DNA of 9,959 nt from JBAZYZ01 sp041659085 (GCA_041659085.1 JBAZYZ010000023.1:1-9959), one strand, 5' to 3'; shown: positions 1-6,392, numbered from the stretch's first letter. The notes: a model not told the origin generated them from the letters alone. Made by a program: numbers and translations.

Positions 1-2
1 GT

Positions 3-1133
3 TTTATGTCGCCGGATGAAACATATTCCAATAAACTGGAGGAGGTATTCAAAGAAACATCCCGCGCTTTTCAGTGGCCGATAGAAAAATGGGATAAGGA
101 CCTGTCTCAAGACGGACGGGTGATGGAGATGCTTTCCGAACACTCTCTTCAGGGATTGATTCAGGGGTATATTTTGACCGGCAGGCACGCCGTCTTTGCT
201 TCATATGAAGCATTCATACAGGTTGTAAGCAGTATGGTGGACCAATACGCCAAGTTTATGAAGGTTGCCAGAGAAACATCGTGGCGGGGTGAAGTGCCGT
301 CCCTAAATTACATCCTGACCTCGTCAGGCTGGCGCCAGGAGCATAACGGGTTTTCTCATCAGAACCCGGGTTTTATAGACAATATTCTGGAGAAGCACGG
401 TTGCTATATTCATGTTTACTTTCCGCCTGACGGCAATTCAACCCTTGCTGTTTTAAAGAAAGCGCTTGAGTCGCGCAATGAGATTAACGTAATAGTTGCC
501 GGCAAGACCCACGAAGCGCGATGGCTTACTCCGGAACTTGCCCAGCTGGAGCTTTCCCGCGGACTTATGGTTTGGGATTTTGCTAGCGACGACAATCCGG
601 ATATCGTGGTCTCTTCGGCCGGTGATTACCTTACCAAGGAAGCGCTTGCCGCGGTTCAATTGGCAAAAGAAGAAGACCCGAATATCAAAATAAGATTCGT
701 AAATATCCTGGAACTGACGGCGCTTGGTGTCGGCAATTCCGAATGCCGGGTCCCAATACACGATTTTGAAGATTACTTTACCCATGATAAACCAGTCATA
801 TTCAATTTTCATGGTTACCCGGAAACGTTGAAGCAGGTTCTGTTTGACCATATTAACGAGGGGGACGGCGGAAGGTTTTTCGTTCACGGATACATGGAAA
901 ACGGTTCAACCACAACGCCGTTTGATATGCAGGTAAGGAACGGCACAAGTCGTTACCATTTGGTTAAGGAAATTTTCCAGGTGCTGGAAAGGCGGAGCGT
1001 TGTTTCGCCGAACATAGCTGAAAAAGTCGTGGAGAAATACAACGAGAAACTGCGGGCGCACCGGGAGTATATAATCAAGAACGGCGTGGATCCTGAGGAA
1101 ATAGACGATTGGAAGTGGAGGGAAAAGAAATAA
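3..1133 (+). CDS. xfp: Phosphoketolase (XFP), C-terminal half, 5' end cut by window
   Basis: Thiamine-diphosphate enzyme that cleaves xylulose-5-phosphate (and often fructose-6-phosphate) with phosphate to acetyl phosphate plus glyceraldehyde-3-phosphate (or erythrose-4-phosphate); cytoplasmic. The reading frame is open to the left edge and begins within the conserved segment SPDETYSNKL, so the ATG at 6 is internal and about half of a roughly 800-residue protein is missing. Numbered from that ATG, family landmarks are LSEHSLQGLIQGYILTGRH (about 43-61), EHNGFSHQNPGF (112-123), YFPPDGNS (138-145), DKPVIFNFHGY (261-271) and RYHLV near 311-315. The 3' end looks complete, with the usual REYI...G.D..EI.DWKW ending. 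Acetate kinase follows 27 bases downstream on the same strand, which supports a phosphoketolase-to-acetate pathway and probable co-transcription. Family assignment is very secure; substrate preference (X5P only or dual) cannot be read here. Confidence 0.95.
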   Translation, partial: FMSPDETYSNKLEEVFKETSRAFQWPIEKWDKDLSQDGRVMEMLSEHSLQGLIQGYILTGRHAVFASYEAFIQVVSSMVDQYAKFMKVARETSWRGEVPSLNYILTSSGWRQEHNGFSHQNPGFIDNILEKHGCYIHVYFPPDGNSTLAVLKKALESRNEINVIVAGKTHEARWLTPELAQLELSRGLMVWDFASDDNPDIVVSSAGDYLTKEALAAVQLAKEEDPNIKIRFVNILELTALGVGNSECRVPIHDFEDYFTHDKPVIFNFHGYPETLKQVLFDHINEGDGGRFFVHGYMENGSTTTPFDMQVRNGTSRYHLVKEIFQVLERRSVVSPNIAEKVVEKYNEKLRAHREYIIKNGVDPEEIDDWKWREKK

Positions 1134-1160
1134 ATTTCAAAGACGCAAACGAACTAAAAA

Positions 1161-2363
1161 ATGGGAAAGAATATTCTAATTTCCAATATCGGCAGCGCTT
1201 CAAAAAAGTACGCTCTTTATAGCGGAGAAGATTGTTTGCTGTCCGCGCATTTTGAAAGATGGGATGATAACAGGCTTTTGGTTCAGTTTAGTCATAAACA
1301 AAAAAAAGAACAGAGGCATGTTTCCGAAACTGAATACAAAGAGGCGCTTGCTTACACTCTCCGCTTTTTGATTGAGGAGGAAATATTGTCGGGCGAGGAT
1401 ATGATTTCCGCGATCGGGCTTAGAGTAGTGGCGCCGGGGGAGTATTTCACCAGCCACCGCATTATTGATAAGGAATATCTTAAAAAACTTGAAGAGATGA
1501 AAGAGATTGTTCCGCTGCATATTTACCGGACACTTTTGGAGTTAAAAGAAATCAGACAAATATTTCCGAACACTCCGACTGTCGGGATTTCCGACAGCGC
1601 GTACCACAAGACAATGCCGGAAGTAGCCAAGAGGTACGCGCTTAGTAAAAAAATATCTTCCGAATACGGGATTTACCGTTACGGCTATCACGGTTTGTCG
1701 TTTGCTTCGGTAGTTTCAAAATTTAAAACTAAGCCCGGAGGGATGCCTGAGAATATAATAATCTGTCATTTGGGCAGCGGGGCAAGTGTCGCGGCGATAA
1801 AGAACGGCAAAAGCGCCGACACCTCAATGGGGTTTACTCCGCTTGAGGGTGTGCCTATGGGCAGCCGTGTCGGTTCCATAGACGCCGGAGCCGTGCTTTA
1901 TCTTGAAAAGGTTGCAAAACTTTCGCCCGATAAACTTTTCCATTATTTAAACACAGAAACGGGACTCTACGGTCTTTCCGGCGGAGTATTGGACATACGC
2001 GAGCTTCTTTATCTGAAAGAAAAAGGTAACGAGGGGGCGATACTGGCGCTTGATATGTTTACTTATCGCATAAAGCAGTACATTGGCGCCTACGCGGCAA
2101 TACTTGGAGGTGTAGATGCCATTGTGTTTACCGGTACGGCCGGAGAACGGGCTCCTAAAATCCGCGAGCAGGTTTGTGAAGGGTTGAAAGAATTTGGCAT
2201 TGTTCTTGATCCGCGGAAAAATGACACATACACGGGCGGCAAGGATGGCCATATTCAAAGTGTTTCATCCAAGGTCGGGATAATCGTATTTCAGGCCGAT
2301 GAAATGAAAATAATGGCGAGCGAAGCCGAGCTGTGTATAAAACACGCACGGACCACCTCATAA
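1161..2363 (+). CDS. ackA: Acetate kinase, divergent active-site motifs
   Basis: Cytoplasmic ASKHA-fold kinase that transfers the phosphoryl group of acetyl phosphate to ADP, giving acetate and ATP; it is placed to use the acetyl phosphate made by the phosphoketolase just upstream. At 400 residues it has normal length. Visible landmarks: the N-terminal NxGSxSxK signature (N9, S12, S14, K16), R88 in LRVV, H120 in PLH, D145 in SDSAYH, H177 in YHG, HLGSGAS at 203-209, GSRVGSIDAG at 234-243, GTAGER at 325-330 and E381. Several positions differ from the textbook enzyme: RVVHGG reads RVVAPG, HLGNGAS reads HLGSGAS, GTRSGDxDP reads GSRVGSIDA, and GIGEN reads GTAGER. The core catalytic Asn, Arg, Asp, His and Glu remain, so activity is plausible; a related short-chain acyl kinase is possible. 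No Shine-Dalgarno precedes the ATG; translation may rely on coupling to xfp. Confidence 0.9.
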   Translation: MGKNILISNIGSASKKYALYSGEDCLLSAHFERWDDNRLLVQFSHKQKKEQRHVSETEYKEALAYTLRFLIEEEILSGEDMISAIGLRVVAPGEYFTSHRIIDKEYLKKLEEMKEIVPLHIYRTLLELKEIRQIFPNTPTVGISDSAYHKTMPEVAKRYALSKKISSEYGIYRYGYHGLSFASVVSKFKTKPGGMPENIIICHLGSGASVAAIKNGKSADTSMGFTPLEGVPMGSRVGSIDAGAVLYLEKVAKLSPDKLFHYLNTETGLYGLSGGVLDIRELLYLKEKGNEGAILALDMFTYRIKQYIGAYAAILGGVDAIVFTGTAGERAPKIREQVCEGLKEFGIVLDPRKNDTYTGGKDGHIQSVSSKVGIIVFQADEMKIMASEAELCIKHARTTS

Positions 2364-2368
2364 GATGT

Positions 2369-2374
2369 TATAAT
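2369..2374 (+). promoter_or_regulatory. -10 box (TATAAT) upstream of the cupredoxin-like gene
   Basis: A perfect TATAAT lies six bases after the ackA stop and nine bases before the ATG at 2384, which would put the RNA start within a few bases of the start codon (near-leaderless). No convincing -35 box is seen at 16-18 bases upstream, so this rests on the -10 match and on the same arrangement at ccdA and smc. Confidence 0.4.
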
Positions 2375-2383
2375 ATTTATATT

Positions 2384-2869
2384 ATGATAACAGAAAATAA
2401 AAAATACGTTGGTTATTTATTGATTATAATTGTTGTGGTGTTAGGCATTTATTTTATAAACAAAAAAGACAACGCTCCGGGGCAGGCTCCGAATGATATT
2501 GTTGCCACGACTAGCCCGACAACCGCGGCTACTGCCGGCGGAGTCAAGCAGGCCGCTTCCAAGCCTGTGAGTTACGGCGGCGCGCAGGTTGTTGTAAAAG
2601 ACGGCATGTATATAGTGAGTTACGAAAACACGGGATTTAACCCTAAGAAACTTGAGATAAACAGGGGCAAATCGGTGCGTTTTGTTAACAACTCGACTAA
2701 AGCTATGCGGGTGGGAGACACGACCAATATACCGGCTTTCCAGGCTTTCAATCAACCTAAAACGGTTGGCAAAGGCGGAACCTATGAATATACCTTTAAC
2801 GATGTTGGCACTTACGAATATGCCAACCAGAACAACACGGCAGACAAAGGTACTATTGTAGTGAGATAA
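2384..2869 (+). CDS. Membrane-anchored cupredoxin-fold protein lacking copper ligands
   Basis: A 161-residue protein with a short N-terminus, one hydrophobic segment (about 9-25, YVGYLLIIIVVVLGIYF), a low-complexity Ala/Thr/Pro/Ser linker (about 30-62) and a C-terminal beta domain (about 65-161) with the plastocyanin/cupredoxin pattern: FNPKKLEINRGKSVRFVNNS, then GGTYEYTFNDVGTYEYANQN and a final GTIVV. It should sit on the outer face of the membrane. In copper-binding relatives the ligands are a His after the NN(D/S) turn and a Cys-His-Met set in the last loop (pattern Y-x-C-x-x-H-P-x-M-x-G). Here those positions are occupied by M108 and by A/N residues at 147-154, with no His or Cys in the mature domain, so copper binding is unlikely. 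The upstream in-frame ATG at 2333 lies inside ackA and would put hydrophilic sequence before the membrane anchor; 2384 is preferred. The neighbour downstream is ccdA. Function unknown. Confidence 0.8.
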   Translation: MITENKKYVGYLLIIIVVVLGIYFINKKDNAPGQAPNDIVATTSPTTAATAGGVKQAASKPVSYGGAQVVVKDGMYIVSYENTGFNPKKLEINRGKSVRFVNNSTKAMRVGDTTNIPAFQAFNQPKTVGKGGTYEYTFNDVGTYEYANQNNTADKGTIVVR

Positions 2870-2876
2870 CAAATAA

Positions 2877-2922
2877 CGTATAAAAATAAAATCCCCGATA
2901 ATGGGGATTTTATTTTTATACG
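2877..2922. terminator. Perfect 20-bp hairpin, bidirectional terminator
   Basis: The arms at 2877-2896 and 2903-2922 are exact reverse complements separated by a six-base loop (GATAAT). A CCCC/GGGG core closes the loop and the outer stem is A-rich on the left and T-rich on the right, so it can act as an intrinsic terminator on either strand. It follows the cupredoxin-like gene by seven bases and separates it from the ccdA promoter. Confidence 0.85.
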
Positions 2923-2933
2923 CGTTCTTAGAT

Positions 2934-2962
2934 TTGAGGAACAGGTGTTGAAACGTTATAAT
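2934..2962 (+). promoter_or_regulatory. Sigma-70-type promoter of ccdA
   Basis: TTGAGG (2934-2939; four of six matches to TTGACA), a 17-base spacer and a perfect TATAAT (2957-2962). The predicted RNA start, about seven bases further on, coincides with the ATG at 2970, implying a leaderless mRNA. Confidence 0.6.
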
Positions 2963-2969
2963 TTTAAGG

Positions 2970-3713
2970 ATGAGCATATCACTAACGATTTCGGCATTTA
3001 TTGCCGGGCTGCTGACGTTTTTTGCGCCGTGCACCCTTCCTTTGGTGCCGGGGTACTTGGCATTTTTGGCCGGAGTGTCGGAAAAGGACGCCGAGTTGGT
3101 TTGGGCGCGCCGCAAGGTTATTGCTCAAAGCGCCTTCTTTATTTTCGGTTTCAGTTTTGTTTTCATTCTTTTTGGAATGCTGGCGGGTTTCGTCGGCGGG
3201 AGCCTTATTCCTTACCGGATTGTTCTCTCCCATCTTGGCGGGGTGGTTGTTCTGATTTTTGGGATATTTTTTTTAAGCGCCGGACGCGTGCCGTTATTTT
3301 CTTTAGAAAAGCATATTACGGTTCCGCGCATTTTCCGGCGCGGAACCGGGGCCAATTCTTTTCTTTTTGGTTTTTCTTTTGGCCTTGGCTGGACACCGTG
3401 CATCGGCCCCATACTTGGAACCATACTTACCCTGGCGTTTGTTAAGGGAACGGCGTGGAGCGGAGCGTTATTACTGACGGTTTTCTCGTTTGGACTTGCC
3501 GTCCCTTTTTTAATTGTGGCTTTGCTTATGGGAAGAAGATACACTTCTTTCAAGATATCGCCCTTGGTTAATAAAATCTTATCTATCGTCGGCGGGTTGT
3601 TCTTGGTGCTTATAGGCATACTTCTCATGACGGACAATTTCGGATTACTGTCGGAATATTTTTTGAAAATTTTCAGTTTTATAAATTACGATTGGCTGCT
3701 CCCGCGCCTTTAA
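2970..3713 (+). CDS. ccdA: CcdA/DsbD-family thiol-disulfide transmembrane protein
   Basis: Integral membrane protein that shuttles electrons from cytoplasmic thioredoxin to extracytoplasmic thiols, used for disulfide reduction and cytochrome c maturation in model bacteria. The 247 residues are mostly hydrophobic, with about six membrane segments. The two redox cysteines are in the expected settings: C21 in FFAPCTLPLVPGYL and C144 in GWTPCIGPILG, the inverted-repeat half motifs of the family. There is no attached thioredoxin or N-terminal DsbD domain, so this is the short CcdA type. The ATG at 2970 lies directly at the predicted transcription start and the AAGG just before it is too close to act as a Shine-Dalgarno. 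A cupredoxin-fold protein precedes it, a common company for CcdA, although here that partner lacks metal ligands and cysteines. No cytochrome maturation gene is seen, so the extracytoplasmic substrate is unknown. Confidence 0.9.
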   Translation: MSISLTISAFIAGLLTFFAPCTLPLVPGYLAFLAGVSEKDAELVWARRKVIAQSAFFIFGFSFVFILFGMLAGFVGGSLIPYRIVLSHLGGVVVLIFGIFFLSAGRVPLFSLEKHITVPRIFRRGTGANSFLFGFSFGLGWTPCIGPILGTILTLAFVKGTAWSGALLLTVFSFGLAVPFLIVALLMGRRYTSFKISPLVNKILSIVGGLFLVLIGILLMTDNFGLLSEYFLKIFSFINYDWLLPRL

Positions 3714-3714
3714 G

Positions 3715-4344
3715 CTAATCTTCAATCAAAGGCACGAAGGCGAAACCCTCAAATTTCTCCACTTTTGTTTCTTCGTTTGAGGTTTTTTTAATTTTCCAAA
3801 TTGAGTTTTTAATTGGCGTGACCATAATTCCGCCGGTTTTTAACTGGCTAATGAGTTCTTTCGGATAGGTTCGTCCCGCGGCGGAAACCAGAATTTTGTC
3901 ATACGGCGCCTCCTCAGGCAGTCCGAGTTTTTCACCGGCTTGTCCGATGGAGGCGTTATTGAATTTGTATTTGGCGATATTCTTTTGCCCAAAAGCGACA
4001 AGTTCGGGAATAATTTCCAGACCAAAAACTTTTCCTCTAGGACCTACTGCGGAAGCGAGAAGCGCTGTGGTCCAGCCGGAGCCCGCGCCGACGTCCAAAA
4101 TTTTTTCGCCGGGCTTTGGTTCCAAGAGTTCAAGCATAAAGGCTACGGTGAAAGGCTGGGAGATGGTTTGGTTGTGACCTATGGGCAGGGGAGAGTTGAC
4201 GTAAGCTTCGCTCAAATATTCTTTCGGGACGAAATCAGCGCGGTCAATTGTTTGGAACGCCCGTAAAACATCTTTGTTTTTTAACGTTCCTTCGCGTTTA
4301 AGTTCATTGATAAGCCTGTTTTTGCAGTTGCCGAGCATATACAT
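3715..4344 (-). CDS. pcm: Protein-L-isoaspartate O-methyltransferase
   Basis: Repairs age-damaged proteins by methylating L-isoaspartyl residues with S-adenosylmethionine in the cytoplasm. The 209 residues show the family layout: N-terminal helix with AFQTIDRADFVP (30-40), the family-typical loop IGHNQTISQPF (55-65), SAM-binding motif I KILDVGAGSGWTT (81-93), an acidic strand end GLEI, and the region YDKILVSAAG followed by LKTGGIMVTPI. Normal length is about 200-220. Two start codons are close together: 4344 and, two codons in, 4338. A weak -10-like TAAGAT on the minus strand (4345-4350) directly abuts the first ATG, which would place transcription near the second, so 4338 may be the real, leaderless start. 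No Shine-Dalgarno is visible. The gene converges on ccdA with one base between the stop codons and no hairpin between them. Confidence 0.92.
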   Translation of the reverse strand: MYMLGNCKNRLINELKREGTLKNKDVLRAFQTIDRADFVPKEYLSEAYVNSPLPIGHNQTISQPFTVAFMLELLEPKPGEKILDVGAGSGWTTALLASAVGPRGKVFGLEIIPELVAFGQKNIAKYKFNNASIGQAGEKLGLPEEAPYDKILVSAAGRTYPKELISQLKTGGIMVTPIKNSIWKIKKTSNEETKVEKFEGFAFVPLIED

Positions 4345-4386
4345 ATCTTACTTAAAAATCAGATTTGCATACAGCATGGGCTTATA

Positions 4387-4415
4387 TTGACATAATGTTT
4401 GATTTATGATACTAT
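4387..4415 (+). promoter_or_regulatory. Sigma-70-type promoter of the stand-alone Nudix gene
   Basis: A perfect TTGACA (4387-4392), a 17-base spacer and TACTAT (4410-4415; four of six matches to TATAAT). Transcription should start near 4422, giving a leader of about 70 bases before the ATG at 4495. Confidence 0.65.
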
Positions 4416-4482
4416 TAAAAACAGAGATCCCGTGCTTTTTACGGTTCCTCGAATTTTGAAATTTTTCCGAAACCATTGAGAC

Positions 4483-4489
4483 AAGGAGG
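4483..4489 (+). promoter_or_regulatory. Strong Shine-Dalgarno (AAGGAGG)
   Basis: AAGGAGG lies five bases before the ATG at 4495 and fixes that start. Only one other gene in the window has such a site; the rest start without one. Confidence 0.8.
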
Positions 4490-4494
4490 CCCAG

Positions 4495-5067
4495 ATGGAC
4501 GCCAAGAGTTTGTCGGTACCGGTGAGTCATTACGCCGGAGCGGTTGTTTCGAAGCTTGCTCCCATGGGCGGGCTGGTCAGCGTATTGGCATTTCCATACA
4601 CGATGCCGAACGGCGTGACGCAGATACGCCTCCCCGGCGGAGGCAGCCACGAAGGAGAAACCCCGGAAGAAACGCTTCGGCGCGAGCTTGAGGCCGAGGC
4701 TTCCAAGGAGAGGAGTGCGTTCGCCATAAAACCCGGCGAATTTTGGAAAATTCACCAGGCGGTCGTGCCCAGCCAGGACGGTGCCGGTGAACACCACAAA
4801 ATCTTTTTCCTGATTCCGATCGAGGCGCTTATCTGCACTTTGCGTCATGAGAAGAAGACGGAAAATGACCACGTGGTGCTTGGTGTGCCGGCATGGCACG
4901 AAGCTGAAGCCTTGGTCAAGAGAATGTTCTCTGACCATACGCCCAAGCACCACGTCATTGCGGTGTTAAAATCGCTCAAGATTACGGCTGAAGTGTCGCC
5001 CGCCGCGGCTAGCCGTTACGGCGCGTTCCTTGCGTCATGCGAGCCGTATCTGAAAGCGAATTCCTGA
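4495..5067 (+). CDS. Nudix-fold protein with an imperfect Nudix box
   Basis: A 190-residue protein whose centre matches the Nudix hydrolase fold: LPGGGSHEGETPEETLRRELEAEAS (about 46-70). Against the consensus Gx5Ex7REUxEExGU it keeps the Gly, the first Glu and the RE pair, but the EE pair reads AE and the following Gly is Ser. One of the metal-binding acidic positions is therefore missing. Flanking sequence (HYAGAVVSKLAPMGGLVSVLAFPY before; HKIFFLIPIEALIC after) fits strands of the fold. The C-terminal 50 residues are not recognised. Substrate unknown; a nucleotide-sugar, NDP or capped-RNA type cannot be chosen. The gene has its own consensus promoter, leader, strong ribosome binding site and downstream hairpin, so it is a single-gene unit, divergent from pcm. 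The start at 4495 is fixed by the Shine-Dalgarno. Confidence 0.82.
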   Translation: MDAKSLSVPVSHYAGAVVSKLAPMGGLVSVLAFPYTMPNGVTQIRLPGGGSHEGETPEETLRRELEAEASKERSAFAIKPGEFWKIHQAVVPSQDGAGEHHKIFFLIPIEALICTLRHEKKTENDHVVLGVPAWHEAEALVKRMFSDHTPKHHVIAVLKSLKITAEVSPAAASRYGAFLASCEPYLKANS

Positions 5068-5112
5068 AAAGTACCCCCCCTTAACCCGATGGCAGTATTT
5101 TGTCAGAAAGGT

Positions 5113-5154
5113 CAGCCCTGTAGCGAGTAACTTGCGCTACGGGGTTGTTTTTTT
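5113..5154 (+). terminator. Intrinsic terminator after the Nudix gene
   Basis: Stem arms about 5113-5125 and 5135-5147 (CCCTGTAGCG against CGCTACGGGG, with G-T pairs) with a nine-base loop, followed by a run of seven T at 5148-5154. Confidence 0.8.
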
Positions 5155-5173
5155 GCCTCAAGTATTATATATT
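5145..5173 (+). promoter_or_regulatory. Possible rpmF promoter overlapping the terminator
   Basis: TTGTTT (5145-5150), a 17-base spacer and TATATT (5168-5173), ending ten bases before the ATG at 5184. The -35 lies inside the descending arm and T-tract of the preceding terminator. The -35 match is weak (TTG only). Confidence 0.4.
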
Positions 5174-5183
5174 GCAAAGCATT

Positions 5184-5405
5184 ATGACCGTACGAATGAG
5201 ACATACGAGGGCGCATACTGCTAATCGCCGTTCGCACCACGCCCTGAAGGGTTCCAACTTCAGCCTTTGCGAGAAGTGTGCCGCTCCTAAAATGCAGCAT
5301 AGGGTTTGTTCTACCTGCGGAACCTACAAAGGAAAGGCCGTTTTGAACGTTGGCAAAAAAATAGCCAAGAAGGAGAAGAAAGCCAAAGCCGCGGAGAAGA
5401 AATAA
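5184..5405 (+). CDS. rpmF: 50S ribosomal protein L32 (zinc-ribbon form)
   Basis: A 73-residue structural protein of the large ribosomal subunit. The basic N-terminus MTVRMRHTRAHTANRRSHHALK is the L32 signature, followed by a zinc ribbon with C29-x2-C32 and C42-x2-C45 and the conserved tail CGTYKGKAVLNV, then a Lys/Ala-rich C-terminal extension. The start at 5184 is chosen because the family begins there; the in-frame ATG at 5145 lies in the preceding terminator T-tract. No Shine-Dalgarno is present; a -10-like box ends ten bases before the start, so the mRNA may be nearly leaderless. It is followed by nusB after a 70-base spacer and probably heads an rpmF, nusB-nudix, rnc cluster of ribosome and RNA-processing genes. 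Confidence 0.95.
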   Translation: MTVRMRHTRAHTANRRSHHALKGSNFSLCEKCAAPKMQHRVCSTCGTYKGKAVLNVGKKIAKKEKKAKAAEKK

Positions 5406-5442
5406 CTGATAGTTTATATCTTGTAGATGCCTTGCTCACCTA

Positions 5443-5471
5443 TAAGCTAAAAGCTATCAGCCACAAGCTAT
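5443..5471 (+). repeat. Short AAGCTA direct repeats
   Basis: The spacer between rpmF and nusB carries three copies of AAGCTA (about 5444, 5451 and 5465) just before the nusB start. They are short and imperfect in spacing; role unknown. Confidence 0.35.
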
Positions 5472-5475
5472 ACAA

Positions 5476-6390
5476 ATGGCAAACAGGCACCTTTCAAGAT
5501 CAATAGTAATGCAATCTCTCTTTGAGTGGGACTTTAACGCCACTTCGGCTAAAAACTCTGACTTGGAAGAAATATTAAAACGGGACGCCGAAGAATTCGC
5601 TCCCGGTTCCGGCGACAACTCCTTCATGGAGGAATTGCTCAAAAACATTGTTGCCAAACAAAAGATTCTGGATGAAATTATTGAAAAAGCCGCTCCTGAG
5701 TGGCCGATTGCCCGCATATCAATCGTGGACAGAAATGTCCTCCGTATAGGACTATACGAGCTGCTTTTCGGCGATCGCGCCGAAGTTCCTCCAAAGGTGG
5801 CTATCAATGAAGCCATTGAGCTGGCTAAGAGTTTCGGTGGGGAAAATAGCGGCAAATTCGTAAACGGCGTGTTGGGCGCCGTTTACAAGGAGTTGGGCGA
5901 GCCTGGCAAGGATGATGTTTCAAAAAAGAAAAATAATAACAACATAGATATTTCCAAACTGCCCGTGGAGCGTTTGGGTGGGGCGATTGTCTACGCCAGA
6001 CACGATAACCTATTTTATCTGGCTTTCGTTCATGATATATTCGGGCACTGGACGCTTTCCAAGGGGCATATTGAGGAAAATGAAGATGAACGCGAGGCTA
6101 CCACACGGGAGATAAAAGAAGAGCTGGGAATTGACATAGATATAAAGGAAAAAATCGGAGAGAACGAATACCTTGCGTCTAAGCCGGAAAAAGGTAAAAT
6201 CCGGAAACACGTATCCTATTTTCTGGCCGAGGCCAAATACGGGCCTCTGAAGCTTGAAGAGGAGAAGGGCGGTTTGGACGACTGCAAGTGGTTCCCAATT
6301 ACCGAAGTGCCAAATCTTAATATCTACGACGATATTCTGCCGATTATTACAAAGGCGATTACGATTTTGGTAAAAACAGGCAACAAGTGA
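5476..6390 (+). CDS. nusB: NusB transcription antitermination factor fused to a Nudix hydrolase
   Basis: A 304-residue two-domain protein. Residues about 1-142 are NusB, the all-helical factor that binds boxA RNA with S10 (NusE) in rRNA antitermination: RHLSRSIVMQSLFEWDF at the start, then PIARISIVDRNVLRIGLYELLF, PPKVAINEAIELAKSFGGENSGKFVNGVLGAV near 76-136. A Lys/Asn-rich linker (about 143-158) leads to a Nudix domain (about 160-304) with an intact box, Gx5Ex7REUxEExGU, from G197 to I219, preceded by WTLSKGH, a pattern seen in diadenosine-polyphosphate and related pyrophosphohydrolases. All catalytic glutamates are present, so the second domain should be active. The frame is continuous with no sign of an assembly join. 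No Shine-Dalgarno is visible before the ATG at 5476. It stops with TGA. Neighbours rpmF and rnc fit a ribosome-biogenesis role. What the Nudix part acts on is unknown. Confidence 0.92.
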   Translation: MANRHLSRSIVMQSLFEWDFNATSAKNSDLEEILKRDAEEFAPGSGDNSFMEELLKNIVAKQKILDEIIEKAAPEWPIARISIVDRNVLRIGLYELLFGDRAEVPPKVAINEAIELAKSFGGENSGKFVNGVLGAVYKELGEPGKDDVSKKKNNNNIDISKLPVERLGGAIVYARHDNLFYLAFVHDIFGHWTLSKGHIEENEDEREATTREIKEELGIDIDIKEKIGENEYLASKPEKGKIRKHVSYFLAEAKYGPLKLEEEKGGLDDCKWFPITEVPNLNIYDDILPIITKAITILVKTGNK

Positions 6391-6392
6391 CA

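Noticed and set aside
2441..3115. A 224-codon open frame on the minus strand opposite the cupredoxin-like gene and the start of ccdA
   Set aside because: It runs through the perfect hairpin and the ccdA promoter, has no start signals, and its translation (many Arg/Ser/Asn, no family pattern) is what is expected antisense to two well-supported genes.
2945..3445. A 166-codon plus-strand frame overlapping ccdA
   Set aside because: Out of frame with the clear CcdA protein; the translation is Cys/Trp/Phe/Arg-rich with no recognisable domain and begins inside the ccdA promoter.
4348..4953. A 201-codon minus-strand frame opposite the Nudix gene
   Set aside because: Antisense to a gene with promoter, Shine-Dalgarno and Nudix motif; it also crosses that promoter and the divergent spacer. 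No family resemblance.
5073..5079. C-tract after the Nudix gene as a regulatory or phase-variable tract
   Set aside because: A run of seven C in non-coding sequence after the stop codon cannot shift the reading frame of either neighbour and has no other supporting signal.
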